45,937 nucleotides of DNA from positions 1 through 45,937 of the forward strand of contig JAGYKD010000005.1 of NCBI GenBank assembly GCA_018401695.1. Direction: 5' to 3'. This document shows positions 17,086-25,347 of this stretch, in pieces (the first letter of the stretch is position 1; each line of letters begins with the position of its first letter). The notes beneath the pieces are model-generated. The model was given only the letters and a program-made list of their open reading frames with translations. It was not told the DNA's origin and did no database searches. The translations under genes and the position numbers were made by a program. The stretch is from Flavobacteriales bacterium (GTDB lineage: Bacteria > Bacteroidota > Bacteroidia > CAIKAF01).

Positions 17086-19590
17086 TCAGTTCAGCTCCAA
17101 AACCAATTTTAAATTTATCAAACGAGGCGTAAGGTAATTTGGGACGGCATATCGCCTACCGCTTACGTCTCGAATCCAAAGATAGGAGATGGTATTGTTG
17201 ATATCGAGCAAGTTAAAAAATTCCAAGGAGGCCCAAAACGATTTAATATGCTTTCCTACTTTTCCATTTCTCCACAAAGCCTCTTCCTTTTTATTGGGAG
17301 AAATAAACACATAGGAAAAACCAATGTCCACTCTACGATACATGGGCGAGCGAAGGGTATCAGCAGCCCTTTGGGTTCCCGGAGGACCAAAAGGGAGTTG
17401 GGTACCAAGCAAAAGACTTAAATGCACCCTGCATTGTTCCAAATTGGGCAAATTGTCTTGAAAAAACAGGCCTACATTTAACCTTTGGTCGGTGGGCCGA
17501 GGAATGAACCCAATTTCGGCCACTGAGCCATCGGGCAAGGTTTGGGTATCCCCCTCAATATCTTCCATAGTTTGTAAAATCCCCAAGGTAACGTAAGACT
17601 CCAAGCCGGGAATAAATTGACCATTGAGTTTTACATCAAAACCGGCCGCGTACCCTTGGGCATTGTTGTTTGCCTCATAGCGGATGCGCACATTATCAAT
17701 TTTGTATGGATTAAGGTCATTAAGTTGTTTGTAATAGGCCTCGGCAGTAAGTCGGAACGGTCGATTCCACCATTTAAAATCAAAGTCCATTCCCGCCACT
17801 ACATGAATGGCCTGTTGGGCCTTAACCTTGGTATTTAAATTTCCCTGAAAATCGCGTAGCTCTCGATAAAAAGGAGCTTGGTAGTAGATACCTGAAGCAA
17901 TTCGGAACGAAAACCTGCGTTTCCAAAGGGGCTGTACTCCCATTTGTACTCTAGGGCTAAGCAAGAGTTGTTGATTCAAGTCCCAATAATGCGCTCTCCC
18001 TCCTGCATTAAGATACCAGCGATGCCCTTCGGAGGATTTCCATTGAAAACGCGATTGGAAAAAGGCTTGAATTCTTTGGCTATTAAGCTCTGCTGTTGAA
18101 TTGCGCATTTCTTCCAACTCCATTGATCCTAAATCAGCAGGACCTTCGTAGGGCAATAAATAGCCTGAGGAGTCTAAAAGCCCCCATTCGTTAAGTCGAT
18201 CGTTGATTTGTTCTCGTTTGTACTCCGCCCCCCATTGAAACTGAATGTCTGTTCGAGGGTTAAACATCAACTGGGGCCTCTCCCATTGCCCTTGATAACC
18301 GAAAGCAGCAACTACGCCATCCATTCGGTTTCTGGCGTGATTCAAAAATGTCCCAAAGCCGGTGGTATTTACTACTTCTCCAAAATTCGGATCGGCCAAA
18401 TCGGATTCTACTTCACCCAGAAAGTATTGCCCTTGCACATCAAACGCTTCGGTTTCTACGGTTCGGTATATATTGGCGTAAGCCTTATGAGTCCAATTCC
18501 CAGGTTTCCAAGTAATGGATCCTGCCCCACTGGCCACTTGAAAACGGGTCAACTCTTGCCCCTCAAAAAAGACACGAAGCTGCTTGGCTTCCTGTACATG
18601 CCCAAACTGGGTTTCGCGATCTTGGGGAATTTGAATAAAGTTGTTGTCGGAAAAAGACCCCAAAAAACTAAGCTCCCAATCTTCGTGTGGATCATAGGCT
18701 AAATAGGCTTGAACATCTTGAAAAACAGGTTGATAATCTCCACGGGTATCCAAACCTGAAAGCAAGTAGTTGTTGGATTTATAGCGGTAGGCAATATTGT
18801 ACTTAAGCCTGTTTTTTAAAATAGCATCTTCCACATGAGCTGTTCCACCTAAAAAACTCAGAGAGGCATTGGCCCTAAATTGGGATGGTTTTCGGTAGCG
18901 GACGTTCAGCACGGAGCTCATTTTATCACCGAACCTTGCCTCAAAGCCACCTGCAGAGAATTCTATGGACTCCACCATATCGGGATTAATAAAACTCAAA
19001 CCTTCCTGTTGCCCGGCACGCGCAAGAAAGGGTCGATAAATTTCCATTCCATTGACGTAGGTTAGATTCTCGTCAAAATTTCCGCCACGTACGCTGTAGC
19101 CAGAACTCAGCTCATTCCCTGCCGCCACCCCAATGCCTTCGGCACGAATAAGCGCAGTAATGGCATCGCCCGGTACAGGAAGTTGCTGGTAGCCCTCGGT
19201 CGAAATTTCAATTACACTTAAATCCTGATTTCCTCGCTCTATAATGGTAAAATCTGCCAACTGATTTTGGCGCATCAAAATATCTCTTTGCAACCGTTGG
19301 CCCGGCTTGAGTGTAACTTGAAATTTTGCCTCTTTGTAATTAAGCACCCTAATGGAAATAAGCCAAGCTTGATTCGCAGGCAACTCCAACATATAGCGGC
19401 CTTGTTGGTCGGTTTCAACCAAAAATTTTCGGGAGGTATCGCTTATAAGGGCATAAGGAACCGGTGCTCCCAAGCTGTCTTGAACTACGCCATAAACCAC
19501 ACCTTTCTGCTGAGCCTGCGCAGAAAAATGAGCAAACAGGACCAACAAAAACAAGCAAATGAACCGCAGGTGGATACTTAACTTTTGCAT
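17086..19590 (-). CDS. TonB-dependent receptor
   Basis: 834 residues from the ATG at 19590. The signal peptide (MQKLSIHLRFICLFLLVLFAHFSAQAQ) is followed by a carboxypeptidase-regulatory-like domain (about 28-110; GVVYGVVQDSLGAPVPYALISD), a plug (about 120-230; LPVPGDAITALIRAEGIGVAAGNELSSGYSVRGGNFDENLTYVNGMEIYRPFLA) and a barrel ending in TPRLINLKLVLELN. A longer open frame to 19677 is rejected because it puts 29 residues before an intact signal peptide. TATTTTTG (19618-19611 on the minus strand) is a matching -7 box 20 bases before the start. The ligand is unknown. It sits between a secreted protease gene upstream and a small secreted protein gene downstream on the same strand, so it may import products of that protease. 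Confidence 0.9.
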   Translation of the reverse strand: MQKLSIHLRFICLFLLVLFAHFSAQAQQKGVVYGVVQDSLGAPVPYALISDTSRKFLVETDQQGRYMLELPANQAWLISIRVLNYKEAKFQVTLKPGQRLQRDILMRQNQLADFTIIERGNQDLSVIEISTEGYQQLPVPGDAITALIRAEGIGVAAGNELSSGYSVRGGNFDENLTYVNGMEIYRPFLARAGQQEGLSFINPDMVESIEFSAGGFEARFGDKMSSVLNVRYRKPSQFRANASLSFLGGTAHVEDAILKNRLKYNIAYRYKSNNYLLSGLDTRGDYQPVFQDVQAYLAYDPHEDWELSFLGSFSDNNFIQIPQDRETQFGHVQEAKQLRVFFEGQELTRFQVASGAGSITWKPGNWTHKAYANIYRTVETEAFDVQGQYFLGEVESDLADPNFGEVVNTTGFGTFLNHARNRMDGVVAAFGYQGQWERPQLMFNPRTDIQFQWGAEYKREQINDRLNEWGLLDSSGYLLPYEGPADLGSMELEEMRNSTAELNSQRIQAFFQSRFQWKSSEGHRWYLNAGGRAHYWDLNQQLLLSPRVQMGVQPLWKRRFSFRIASGIYYQAPFYRELRDFQGNLNTKVKAQQAIHVVAGMDFDFKWWNRPFRLTAEAYYKQLNDLNPYKIDNVRIRYEANNNAQGYAAGFDVKLNGQFIPGLESYVTLGILQTMEDIEGDTQTLPDGSVAEIGFIPRPTDQRLNVGLFFQDNLPNLEQCRVHLSLLLGTQLPFGPPGTQRAADTLRSPMYRRVDIGFSYVFISPNKKEEALWRNGKVGKHIKSFWASLEFFNLLDINNTISYLWIRDVSGRRYAVPNYLTPRLINLKLVLELN

Positions 19591-19658
19591 GCGTTGCCAA
19601 GGGTAAACGCCAAAAATAGGAATTATTGCAAGCCAAGACCTTTCCAATAAAGAAGGCA

Positions 19659-21827
19659 CTATAAATCGCTCGACCACACCAAACGCGCTTTAGAGATAAT
19701 GTTCCCTTGAAGGTCTGCCAAAACCAACATATACACACCGGGAGCAAGCGCCTCGGGAAAGACTTCTTCCCAAATGAGTTTTTCGGGAACCCATGTATAG
19801 GCAAGCCTTCCGGAAACATCATAAAAACGAAGTTCAATGGGCTCATCAAGCAGTTCAGCCGGATAAAAGAAACGGAATGACCGAAAGGCCGGATTTGGAT
19901 ATACACCCATTAAATTGGGGCCTGCATAGCTCTGAGGCACACAGAAACCTATCGTATCCAAACTACCAAAATTTTGAAAGCCCTCCCAGAGCTCCGGTTG
20001 GTTTCCCCATGACCAAGAAAAGGAGCCTTGGCCCTCATTGCAACATATCCCATCTTCGCCTGCGTCCATGGCTATCCACAAATAGCATTCGGGAAGGACA
20101 CAAATGTTTTGCTCCAACAAGCTGTTGGCCGAAGGCTCTGCCAAAGCATAAACCAACGATTCGTTGCGGTCTTTAAGCAGGAACAAGCTCTCCAATGGTT
20201 TTTCATCGGTGCGGTATTTTATTTTTACTTGAGTTCCGGCCCTTTGCATAAGGTGAAACGTGGAAATATTATCCACAGGATACTCCTCCTGTCCACCGGA
20301 AAAAATGCCTTCCAACTCTACTTCTAAATCCAAAAACTCAGGGGCCGAAGGAAGCCATGGCCGCAAATCCACATAAAGGGAGTCCCCTGAATTAAGCGGC
20401 CTATCCAAAAGCACGGTTTGCTCTTGCCCATGCACCCGAACAAAAAGCCGAACATTTTGAGCTGCTTGGATGCCAAAATTGGTACACAAAACCTGAACGG
20501 GACCGGTATTGCATCTAAGCATAGAATCCGGAAAAGGGAATTTAAGGGCCAAATCGCGCTGAAGGGCCGGCACCGAAATGTACTTTCCATTCAAAGCCAT
20601 GGTTTGAGTAGCCAATGGATCCAACCAATCCCTCAACCTCAAGGTATCGGCAGTTCCATTCCAAGAGGCATACAAGCCTCCAAAATAATCTTCCAAATCG
20701 TTGGCGCAGGAGGCAAAGCCTCCATGCAAGGTGCCAATAACCTGCTTGTTTGGATTAAAAAGGGCCGAACCGGAGGACCCCGGCTCGGTAGTTCCTATAT
20801 CCCAGTCATTCACCCGCCAATAGGGGCCCACACCTAAATCAGGCCCCACATAAACAGATCGTCCGGGCGCTTGGTTGTCCCGTGCATATTTCATTACATC
20901 TCCACGGGGATGTTGCAAGCAATGGGTTTCATTGGGCGCCAAGCTATCCCTAGACCAACCGGCAAAAAAGACCTGCCACTGCGGCAAGGGCTGTTGTGCC
21001 AACTCAAAAAGCTCCATATCGCTTTGGGCACGCTCTGCAAGGGGAATAAGCCCTTGGAGGCTCTTTTGGTTGGACCCGTCCCCACCCTCGCAAAACGGGC
21101 TTTCGTACCCAAACCACACAATGGAGTTGGCTTGAGCATTACAATGCCTTCCGGTGAGCAGCAAAGGGCGACCGTCTTCCTGGGTATTGTTTACCAAGGT
21201 TCCCGTGCAAAAACGGGTATTGTTGTTGGTAAGCATCATTACTACGGCACGTCTGGGGTCTTCCCAGCCTAAAGCTTCAGGACAGGCCGCATCGGGAAGG
21301 CAATCGCCGGCATCGCCAAAACCTTCCAGCTTTTTCCAGGAAGGCACAACTACCGCTTGCGCCTCAAAACTAGGAGGGGAAGCTCCTTGCCACCAAAGCA
21401 CAAGGCTGTTTCCTTTTAAAGGTCTAACTGCAAAAGCACCATGTTTGGGACGACAATCCGCATCAAATCCTCCAAGAATTTCGGTTGAACCTTCCACCCA
21501 AAGGGTACCTTGGTCTTGAGGCAAATGATTGAAATTTATGCCTAAACCTTCGGCATCGCTCACCTCAAAGCCGCATGCATAGAGGCTTAAGCTGCTGTCT
21601 ACCCATGTCCATGATACGTCGGGTTGTTTTAGGTTTAACAAACGGCCAAAGCTCCATTCTTTTTCCGGCCCTTCTAGGGATAATGCTTCAGGAGGCATGC
21701 CATACCGATTAAGCGGAAAAGAAATCGCACTTTTGGATAATGGCAAAGGCTGCCCATTGGAGCGTTGTGCTCCTAGCCATGTGCAGCTGAAGCTAAAAAG
21801 CGCAGTAAAGCAAAGATGCAAGTGCAT
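19659..21827 (-). CDS. Secreted trypsin-fold (lysyl-endopeptidase-like) protease with T9SS type A sorting domain
   Basis: 722 residues from the ATG at 21827; the signal peptide is MHLHLCFTALFSFSCTWLGAQ. The catalytic region (about 190-390) resembles Achromobacter-type lysyl endopeptidase: the histidine lies in RPLLLTGRHC, a likely aspartate in QSDMELFEL, and the serine in PGSSGSALFN, with conserved cysteines nearby (FCTGTLV, CLQHPRGD). After a beta-rich middle part comes a type A sorting domain at the C-terminus (GVYPNPAFRSFRFFYP...LAPGVYMLVLADLQGNIISKARLVW). So the enzyme is exported to the surface by the type IX system. Cleavage specificity after lysine is only a family-based guess. On the minus strand TATCTTTG (21840-21833) ends 5 bases before the ATG. 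Confidence 0.85.
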   Translation of the reverse strand: MHLHLCFTALFSFSCTWLGAQRSNGQPLPLSKSAISFPLNRYGMPPEALSLEGPEKEWSFGRLLNLKQPDVSWTWVDSSLSLYACGFEVSDAEGLGINFNHLPQDQGTLWVEGSTEILGGFDADCRPKHGAFAVRPLKGNSLVLWWQGASPPSFEAQAVVVPSWKKLEGFGDAGDCLPDAACPEALGWEDPRRAVVMMLTNNNTRFCTGTLVNNTQEDGRPLLLTGRHCNAQANSIVWFGYESPFCEGGDGSNQKSLQGLIPLAERAQSDMELFELAQQPLPQWQVFFAGWSRDSLAPNETHCLQHPRGDVMKYARDNQAPGRSVYVGPDLGVGPYWRVNDWDIGTTEPGSSGSALFNPNKQVIGTLHGGFASCANDLEDYFGGLYASWNGTADTLRLRDWLDPLATQTMALNGKYISVPALQRDLALKFPFPDSMLRCNTGPVQVLCTNFGIQAAQNVRLFVRVHGQEQTVLLDRPLNSGDSLYVDLRPWLPSAPEFLDLEVELEGIFSGGQEEYPVDNISTFHLMQRAGTQVKIKYRTDEKPLESLFLLKDRNESLVYALAEPSANSLLEQNICVLPECYLWIAMDAGEDGICCNEGQGSFSWSWGNQPELWEGFQNFGSLDTIGFCVPQSYAGPNLMGVYPNPAFRSFRFFYPAELLDEPIELRFYDVSGRLAYTWVPEKLIWEEVFPEALAPGVYMLVLADLQGNIISKARLVWSSDL

Positions 21828-22667
21828 TATAACAAAGATACTGAATTCGGGCCTTCCGGCGAGGAACAAGTTTCGTCGTCCATCGGCATTTGGGCATGGT
21901 TTCGGAGTTTGCGCATGCCCAATTTGCTTCTGGTGGTTTTGCTGTTTGTTTTTGGGGCTGAGCAAGCCGGTGCACTAGAGTTGTGCCTGGCCGTACTCTC
22001 AGGCATGCTGGGCGGAAACTGGCACAACGACTGGTGCGACAAACAAGCCGATGCCATAAACCGCCCCGGAACCAATCCATTGCAAAACAAAAAGGGGCGG
22101 GTAGCTTTTTTGCTTATTCTTAGTCCCTGGATTTTCACCTTGGCCCTGTCTTTGGTTTGGTGGCAGCTGCTTCCTGCAAAACTGCTGCCGGTAATGCTTG
22201 CGCTCACCTTTGCCTACAACAAAAAACTCCAACATATACCTTTGATTGGAAACTTAAGCATTGCTCTTTTAATTGCCCTTACGGTTTGGATGGCCTTAAG
22301 GCCTGACCTGAACCAAAGAACCGACTACTTTTTGTTCATTCACCTGGCCTTTTGGGCCACTTTGGCCCGTGAGTGGATAAAAACCATTCAAGACCGTATG
22401 GGAGATATGTTGTTTAAACGCAATACCGGAGCGCTTTTGACGGACCAACAGTTGCGCCTATCCGCAAGTGCTGCCCTGGCCATCGCCCTAGTTCCAAGTT
22501 TTGGATTGGAAAGCATGGAAAAGGAACCGGCAAGCTTTTGGCTTTGGGGTGTTTGGTTGGGAGCGCTCCTGTCGGTTGTTGCCCTTTGGAAACTTTCCGC
22601 AAAACAAAGCTCTTTGGTTCTAAAGGTTTACATGCTTTATGGCTTATTGGGAATCTTGCTCATCTAA
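21816..22667 (+). CDS. UbiA-family prenyltransferase-like membrane protein
   Basis: 283 residues with about eight or nine membrane segments. The first aspartate-rich motif is NDWCDKQADAINRP (about residues 70-83), matching NDxxDxxxDxxNRP, and the second is REWIKTIQDRMGD (about 190-202), matching the E/D-rich loop that binds prenyl diphosphate with magnesium. Family members attach prenyl chains to aromatic rings or to glycerol phosphate; the acceptor here is unknown. The start is uncertain: the ATG at 21816 overlaps the divergent protease gene's start by 12 bases, and the next ATG (before PNLLLVVLL) would truncate the usual N-terminal arm. No quinone or carotenoid genes are next to it. The gene ends 23 bases past the stop of the convergent repair gene, an overlap of 24 bases. 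Confidence 0.78.
   Translation: MQVHYNKDTEFGPSGEEQVSSSIGIWAWFRSLRMPNLLLVVLLFVFGAEQAGALELCLAVLSGMLGGNWHNDWCDKQADAINRPGTNPLQNKKGRVAFLLILSPWIFTLALSLVWWQLLPAKLLPVMLALTFAYNKKLQHIPLIGNLSIALLIALTVWMALRPDLNQRTDYFLFIHLAFWATLAREWIKTIQDRMGDMLFKRNTGALLTDQQLRLSASAALAIALVPSFGLESMEKEPASFWLWGVWLGALLSVVALWKLSAKQSSLVLKVYMLYGLLGILLI
21833..21840 (-). promoter_or_regulatory. -7 box of the secreted protease gene
   Basis: Reads TATCTTTG on the minus strand, an exact consensus match, 5 bases before the protease ATG. It lies within the first codons of the divergent prenyltransferase frame if that gene starts at 21816, so the two 5' ends overlap. Confidence 0.5.
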
Positions 22668-23486
22668 ACGCGCTAAGCCCCCCAGGTTTCGAAGTGCCTT
22701 TTTTAATACATAAGCCAAATGAGAATCTATGGGTTTTTTGGCCCAGGTGCGGCAAAGCTCCAAAACCGGCTCAGGTTTGGTTTTTCCGGCATCGTTCAAC
22801 CAGTTGGCGAGGCTATCGCGCACGTATTTGGAGGGATCGGATTTGAGTTGTGCCAGCAAAGGAAAGGCAGGGCTTGGATCCTCTTTAAAAAAGCCAATGT
22901 GCGCGCACCAAACTCCTCTGGGTCGACTTACTTCACAAGCAAAACGACGCAAATTCTCCTTTGGAGAAGCAAACCAAGGGTCAAGCGCCTTTAGTGCTTC
23001 CCTAGGTTGCTCGGAAACGTAGGGCCGAAAAGCCATCCAGGCCACTTCTCTCACCCCAAAATGCGGGTCGTTGGCCAAAGGTTCCAATGCGTTTAGCCTT
23101 TTGGCTAGGGAGTCCACGGATTGGTGCATTAAACTGTAGGCCGTCCAAGCTCTAACCGTATCGGATCTATTCATTTTTCCAAAAGAAAGGATATCCTTTT
23201 GAGGATGCGCTTCATGGAGCTTAAACCAAAATTCAGCGATGTGTTTCTGCTTGGCATTGATGCCTTTAGGAGCCTCCTTTAGCAAGGACTCCCATTGCAT
23301 CTTATAGCTTGGAAGCAGGTCCTGTTGAAGCAGTTGGGACCGAAGCAAATGGTAGGGATTCAAGGCCAGCCACTCCACTAAGTTTGCCGTTTCGATTTGA
23401 CCGAGTTCCAAGGCCATTAAAACCTCGGCCGGGATTTCTTTAATGGAGCGCGCTCCTTTTCTGGGTTTTGACAAAAGATCGGTCAT
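22644..23486 (-). CDS. HEAT-repeat DNA alkylation repair protein (AlkC/AlkD-like)
   Basis: 280 residues from the ATG at 23486. It is almost entirely helical with HEAT-like repeats. The most telling region is about 165-250: LRRFACEVSRPRGVWCAHIGFFKEDPSPAFPLLAQLKSD, then YVRDSLANWLNDAGKTKPEPV, a close match to the AlkC/AlkD-type DNA glycosylase pattern (RR.A.E..RPR.pW......DP.p.l.lL..Lk.D.s.yVR.SvaN.LND). Such enzymes remove alkylated bases such as 3-methyladenine without base flipping. The in-frame TTG at 23492 is not needed: on the minus strand TACCTTTG (23497-23490) is 3 bases before the ATG. The gene overlaps the convergent prenyltransferase stop by 24 bases. Confidence 0.75.
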   Translation of the reverse strand: MTDLLSKPRKGARSIKEIPAEVLMALELGQIETANLVEWLALNPYHLLRSQLLQQDLLPSYKMQWESLLKEAPKGINAKQKHIAEFWFKLHEAHPQKDILSFGKMNRSDTVRAWTAYSLMHQSVDSLAKRLNALEPLANDPHFGVREVAWMAFRPYVSEQPREALKALDPWFASPKENLRRFACEVSRPRGVWCAHIGFFKEDPSPAFPLLAQLKSDPSKYVRDSLANWLNDAGKTKPEPVLELCRTWAKKPIDSHLAYVLKKALRNLGGLARLDEQDSQ

Positions 23487-23489
23487 GGC

Positions 23490-23497
23490 CAAAGGTA
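23490..23497 (-). promoter_or_regulatory. -7 box of the DNA repair gene
   Basis: TACCTTTG on the minus strand, exact consensus, 3 bases before the ATG at 23486. It lies at one edge of the structured element 23521-23665; the matching promoter of the divergent maf gene lies at the other edge. Confidence 0.5.
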
Positions 23498-23520
23498 AAA
23501 AATTGACTTAGATAGACGCG

Positions 23521-23665
23521 GCCCGGCGGCGCCGAAAACCCCGCAGTTTGGGCAGCCGCCTCGGCTTGGGCAGCGGAGGCTGAGGAACGAAGCCCACGCA
23601 TGCCTTAGCCGGGCGTGCTGCCCAAAGGAGGAGTTGCAGGCAGAGACGGAAAAGCCGCCCAAAGC
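23521..23665. repeat. GC-rich hairpin element between divergent promoters (element C)
   Basis: TTTGGGCAGC (23547-23556) pairs perfectly with GCTGCCCAAA (23617-23626), and GGCGGC (23525-23530) with GCCGCC (23654-23659). The apical part 23582-23612 begins GAGGA and ends CCGG, like the apical parts of the elements at 26.8, 36.1 and 43.4 kb. The flank GCCGAAAACCCCGCAG (23531-23546) resembles GCCGAAAAGCCCGGAG of the 36.1 kb element. It fills nearly all the space between the two opposing core promoters of the repair gene and maf. It is a more diverged or chimeric relative, so membership is less sure than for the other copies. Confidence 0.5.
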
Positions 23666-23679
23666 CACCCAAGACTTTC

Positions 23680-23687
23680 TATCTTTG
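23680..23687 (+). promoter_or_regulatory. -7 box of maf
   Basis: TATCTTTG, exact TAnnTTTG match, ending 4 bases before the ATG at 23692. This predicts a leaderless or nearly leaderless message. Confidence 0.55.
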
Positions 23688-23691
23688 CCCC

Positions 23692-24294
23692 ATGCAATAC
23701 TCATTAGCGCTGCCGTACCGTTTGGTATTGGGTTCCGGGTCGCCACGCCGCAGGGAGCTGTTGGAAGGTTTGGGATTGGAGTTTAGCGTGGAGGTGCGCC
23801 CCGTAAACGAGGAAGTGCCGGAAGGAATGGAGGCCAAGCTTGCTGCGGAATCCTTGGCGGCTCAAAAGGCAGGCCCTTTCCGTTATGATTTGCAAGCCTC
23901 TGCCGATGTATTGCTGCTTACCGCAGACACGGTGGTTTCTCTTAACGGATGCTTGCTAGCCAAACCTGCGGATGAGGAAGAGGCTAAGGAAATGCTGCGG
24001 CGTTTAAGTGGTCGCCGGCACGAGGTGGTGACCGGCTTTGCTTTGTCTTGGGGAGAGCAACAGATGTGCCAATCGGTTCGGTCGGTGGTGCATATGAGCG
24101 AGCTGTCGGAAGAACTGATTCATTACTACGTAAGTCGTTTTAGGCCAATGGACAAGGCCGGGGCTTATGGTATTCAGGAATTTATAGGGATGGCCGGCGT
24201 GGAAAAAATCGAAGGCTGCTTTTACAATATTATGGGGCTGCCCACGCAGGCTGTGTATGCTACATTAAGCGCATTTTGTCATGAGAACCATTGA
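23692..24294 (+). CDS. maf: Maf-family nucleoside triphosphate pyrophosphatase
   Basis: 200 residues. The N-terminal LVLGSGSPRRRELLEGLGLEFSV is the Maf signature S.S.RR..lL, and ADTVVSLNG (about 82-90) carries the conserved metal-binding aspartate. MDKAGAYGIQ (about 152-161) and GVEKIEGCFYNIMGLPT (about 168-184) are the C-terminal family blocks. Maf proteins hydrolyse dTTP/UTP or modified nucleotides to the monophosphate and pyrophosphate, and some members affect septum formation; exact specificity is not visible. The downstream 83-residue gene begins 14 bases before the maf stop. Confidence 0.93.
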   Translation: MQYSLALPYRLVLGSGSPRRRELLEGLGLEFSVEVRPVNEEVPEGMEAKLAAESLAAQKAGPFRYDLQASADVLLLTADTVVSLNGCLLAKPADEEEAKEMLRRLSGRRHEVVTGFALSWGEQQMCQSVRSVVHMSELSEELIHYYVSRFRPMDKAGAYGIQEFIGMAGVEKIEGCFYNIMGLPTQAVYATLSAFCHENH

Positions 24295-24532
24295 TCAAAT
24301 TGAGCATCCGGTGTTTCGGATAACCATCATGAAAATGAACGACAAGCATTTGTTGCGGGTCGAAGCCGGCCCTTACGAGCAGGTGTATAAGTTCACCCCG
24401 GATATGGCGGAAGGGCCTGCAGATATTCGACGATTGGTAGACGATGCTTTTCTAGAAAAGGTAAAAGCGCTGTTCGACGGCATGCACGGCCACTTTTTGC
24501 CTGCGGTTCGGAAACTCAAAGGGCGCGACTAA
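24281..24532 (+). CDS. Small conserved protein of unknown function
   Basis: 83 residues, no signal peptide or membrane segment. The sequence alternates short strands and helices (VFRITIMKMNDKHLLRVEAGPYEQVYKFTP, then helix ADIRRLVDDAFLEKVKALFDGMHGHF). I recall similar small proteins next to maf in Bacteroidota but know no function. Overlap with maf (24281-24294) implies translational coupling. Its stop overlaps the stop of the convergent diadenylate cyclase gene. Confidence 0.7.
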   Translation: MRTIDQIEHPVFRITIMKMNDKHLLRVEAGPYEQVYKFTPDMAEGPADIRRLVDDAFLEKVKALFDGMHGHFLPAVRKLKGRD

Positions 24533-25347
24533 GCTCCCGATTCGGCTTCTTTGCCGGGACTTTTGAGAAGTTGCCGTAGCTTATCTATGGCTTCTTCTAT
24601 GGTTACATCCTCTTCCAACCTCCCACCCTGGCTCCAGCTGATTTGTCCGGTTTGCTCAGAAACTACCAATGCTAAGGCATCAGACACTTCCGTAATACCG
24701 GCAGCGGCGCGGTGGCGCAAACCCAAATGGTTGGGAAAATCAACTTTTTCGGTAATGGGTAGAATACATTTGGCTGCACGAAGCGTGTTGCCTTTAATGA
24801 GTACTGCCCCGTCGTGCAAAGGAGTGTTGTTGTAAAAAATTTGCTGCACCAAGAGGCTCGAAAACCGTGCTTCGAGGGCTTGCCCCGATTTCAAATAAAA
24901 TCCCAAGCCGTTTTCGCGGATAAAAACCAGCAAAGCACCGGTGCGCGACTGAGACAAAGCCTTTAAGGCAGCCGCCAACTCCTTAAAATCTAAACTGGAG
25001 CGATCGGTCCAAGCCCAGCGACCGCTAAACATGGCACGCACAAATCGCCGGCGGTTGTGTTTGCCGGTGTTGCCAAGCAAGAGCAAAAAGCGGCGAATTT
25101 CCTGCTGAAATACAATGATAAGCGCAATGACCCCAACACCGATAAACTGCCCTAAAATTTGACTGAGCAAACGCATTTGCAGGGCATCGACGGTAAGGTA
25201 AACCACATATATAATGAGCATTCCTGCAAAAATCCGCAAGGCCTGTGTTCCTCGAATGAGCACAAATACCTGGTAAAAAAGCACGGCCACCAGCAGGATG
25301 TCGACCAAATCGACCCATTGCCACTGAATAAACTGCAAAAAACTCAT
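24529..25347 (-). CDS. cdaA: Diadenylate cyclase (CdaA-type)
   Basis: 272 residues from the ATG at 25347. Three N-terminal membrane segments (about 12-32, 36-56 and 66-84) are followed by the DAC domain. The two catalytic blocks are intact: LHDGAV (Asp179-Gly180-Ala181) and LGLRHRAAAGITE (Arg211-His212-Arg213). The enzyme joins two ATP into c-di-AMP at the inner face of the membrane; c-di-AMP controls potassium and osmotic balance and envelope homeostasis. The start overlaps the folP stop (ATGA, 25344-25347), so it is translationally coupled to folP; an upstream open frame inside folP is rejected. No CdaR/GlmM partner gene is beside it. Confidence 0.95.
   Translation of the reverse strand: MSFLQFIQWQWVDLVDILLVAVLFYQVFVLIRGTQALRIFAGMLIIYVVYLTVDALQMRLLSQILGQFIGVGVIALIIVFQQEIRRFLLLLGNTGKHNRRRFVRAMFSGRWAWTDRSSLDFKELAAALKALSQSRTGALLVFIRENGLGFYLKSGQALEARFSSLLVQQIFYNNTPLHDGAVLIKGNTLRAAKCILPITEKVDFPNHLGLRHRAAAGITEVSDALALVVSEQTGQISWSQGGRLEEDVTIEEAIDKLRQLLKSPGKEAESGA

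Noticed and set aside
18208-18702. 164-codon plus-strand frame antisense to the TonB receptor
   Set aside because: No domain, no start context, and lies completely within a clear receptor gene.
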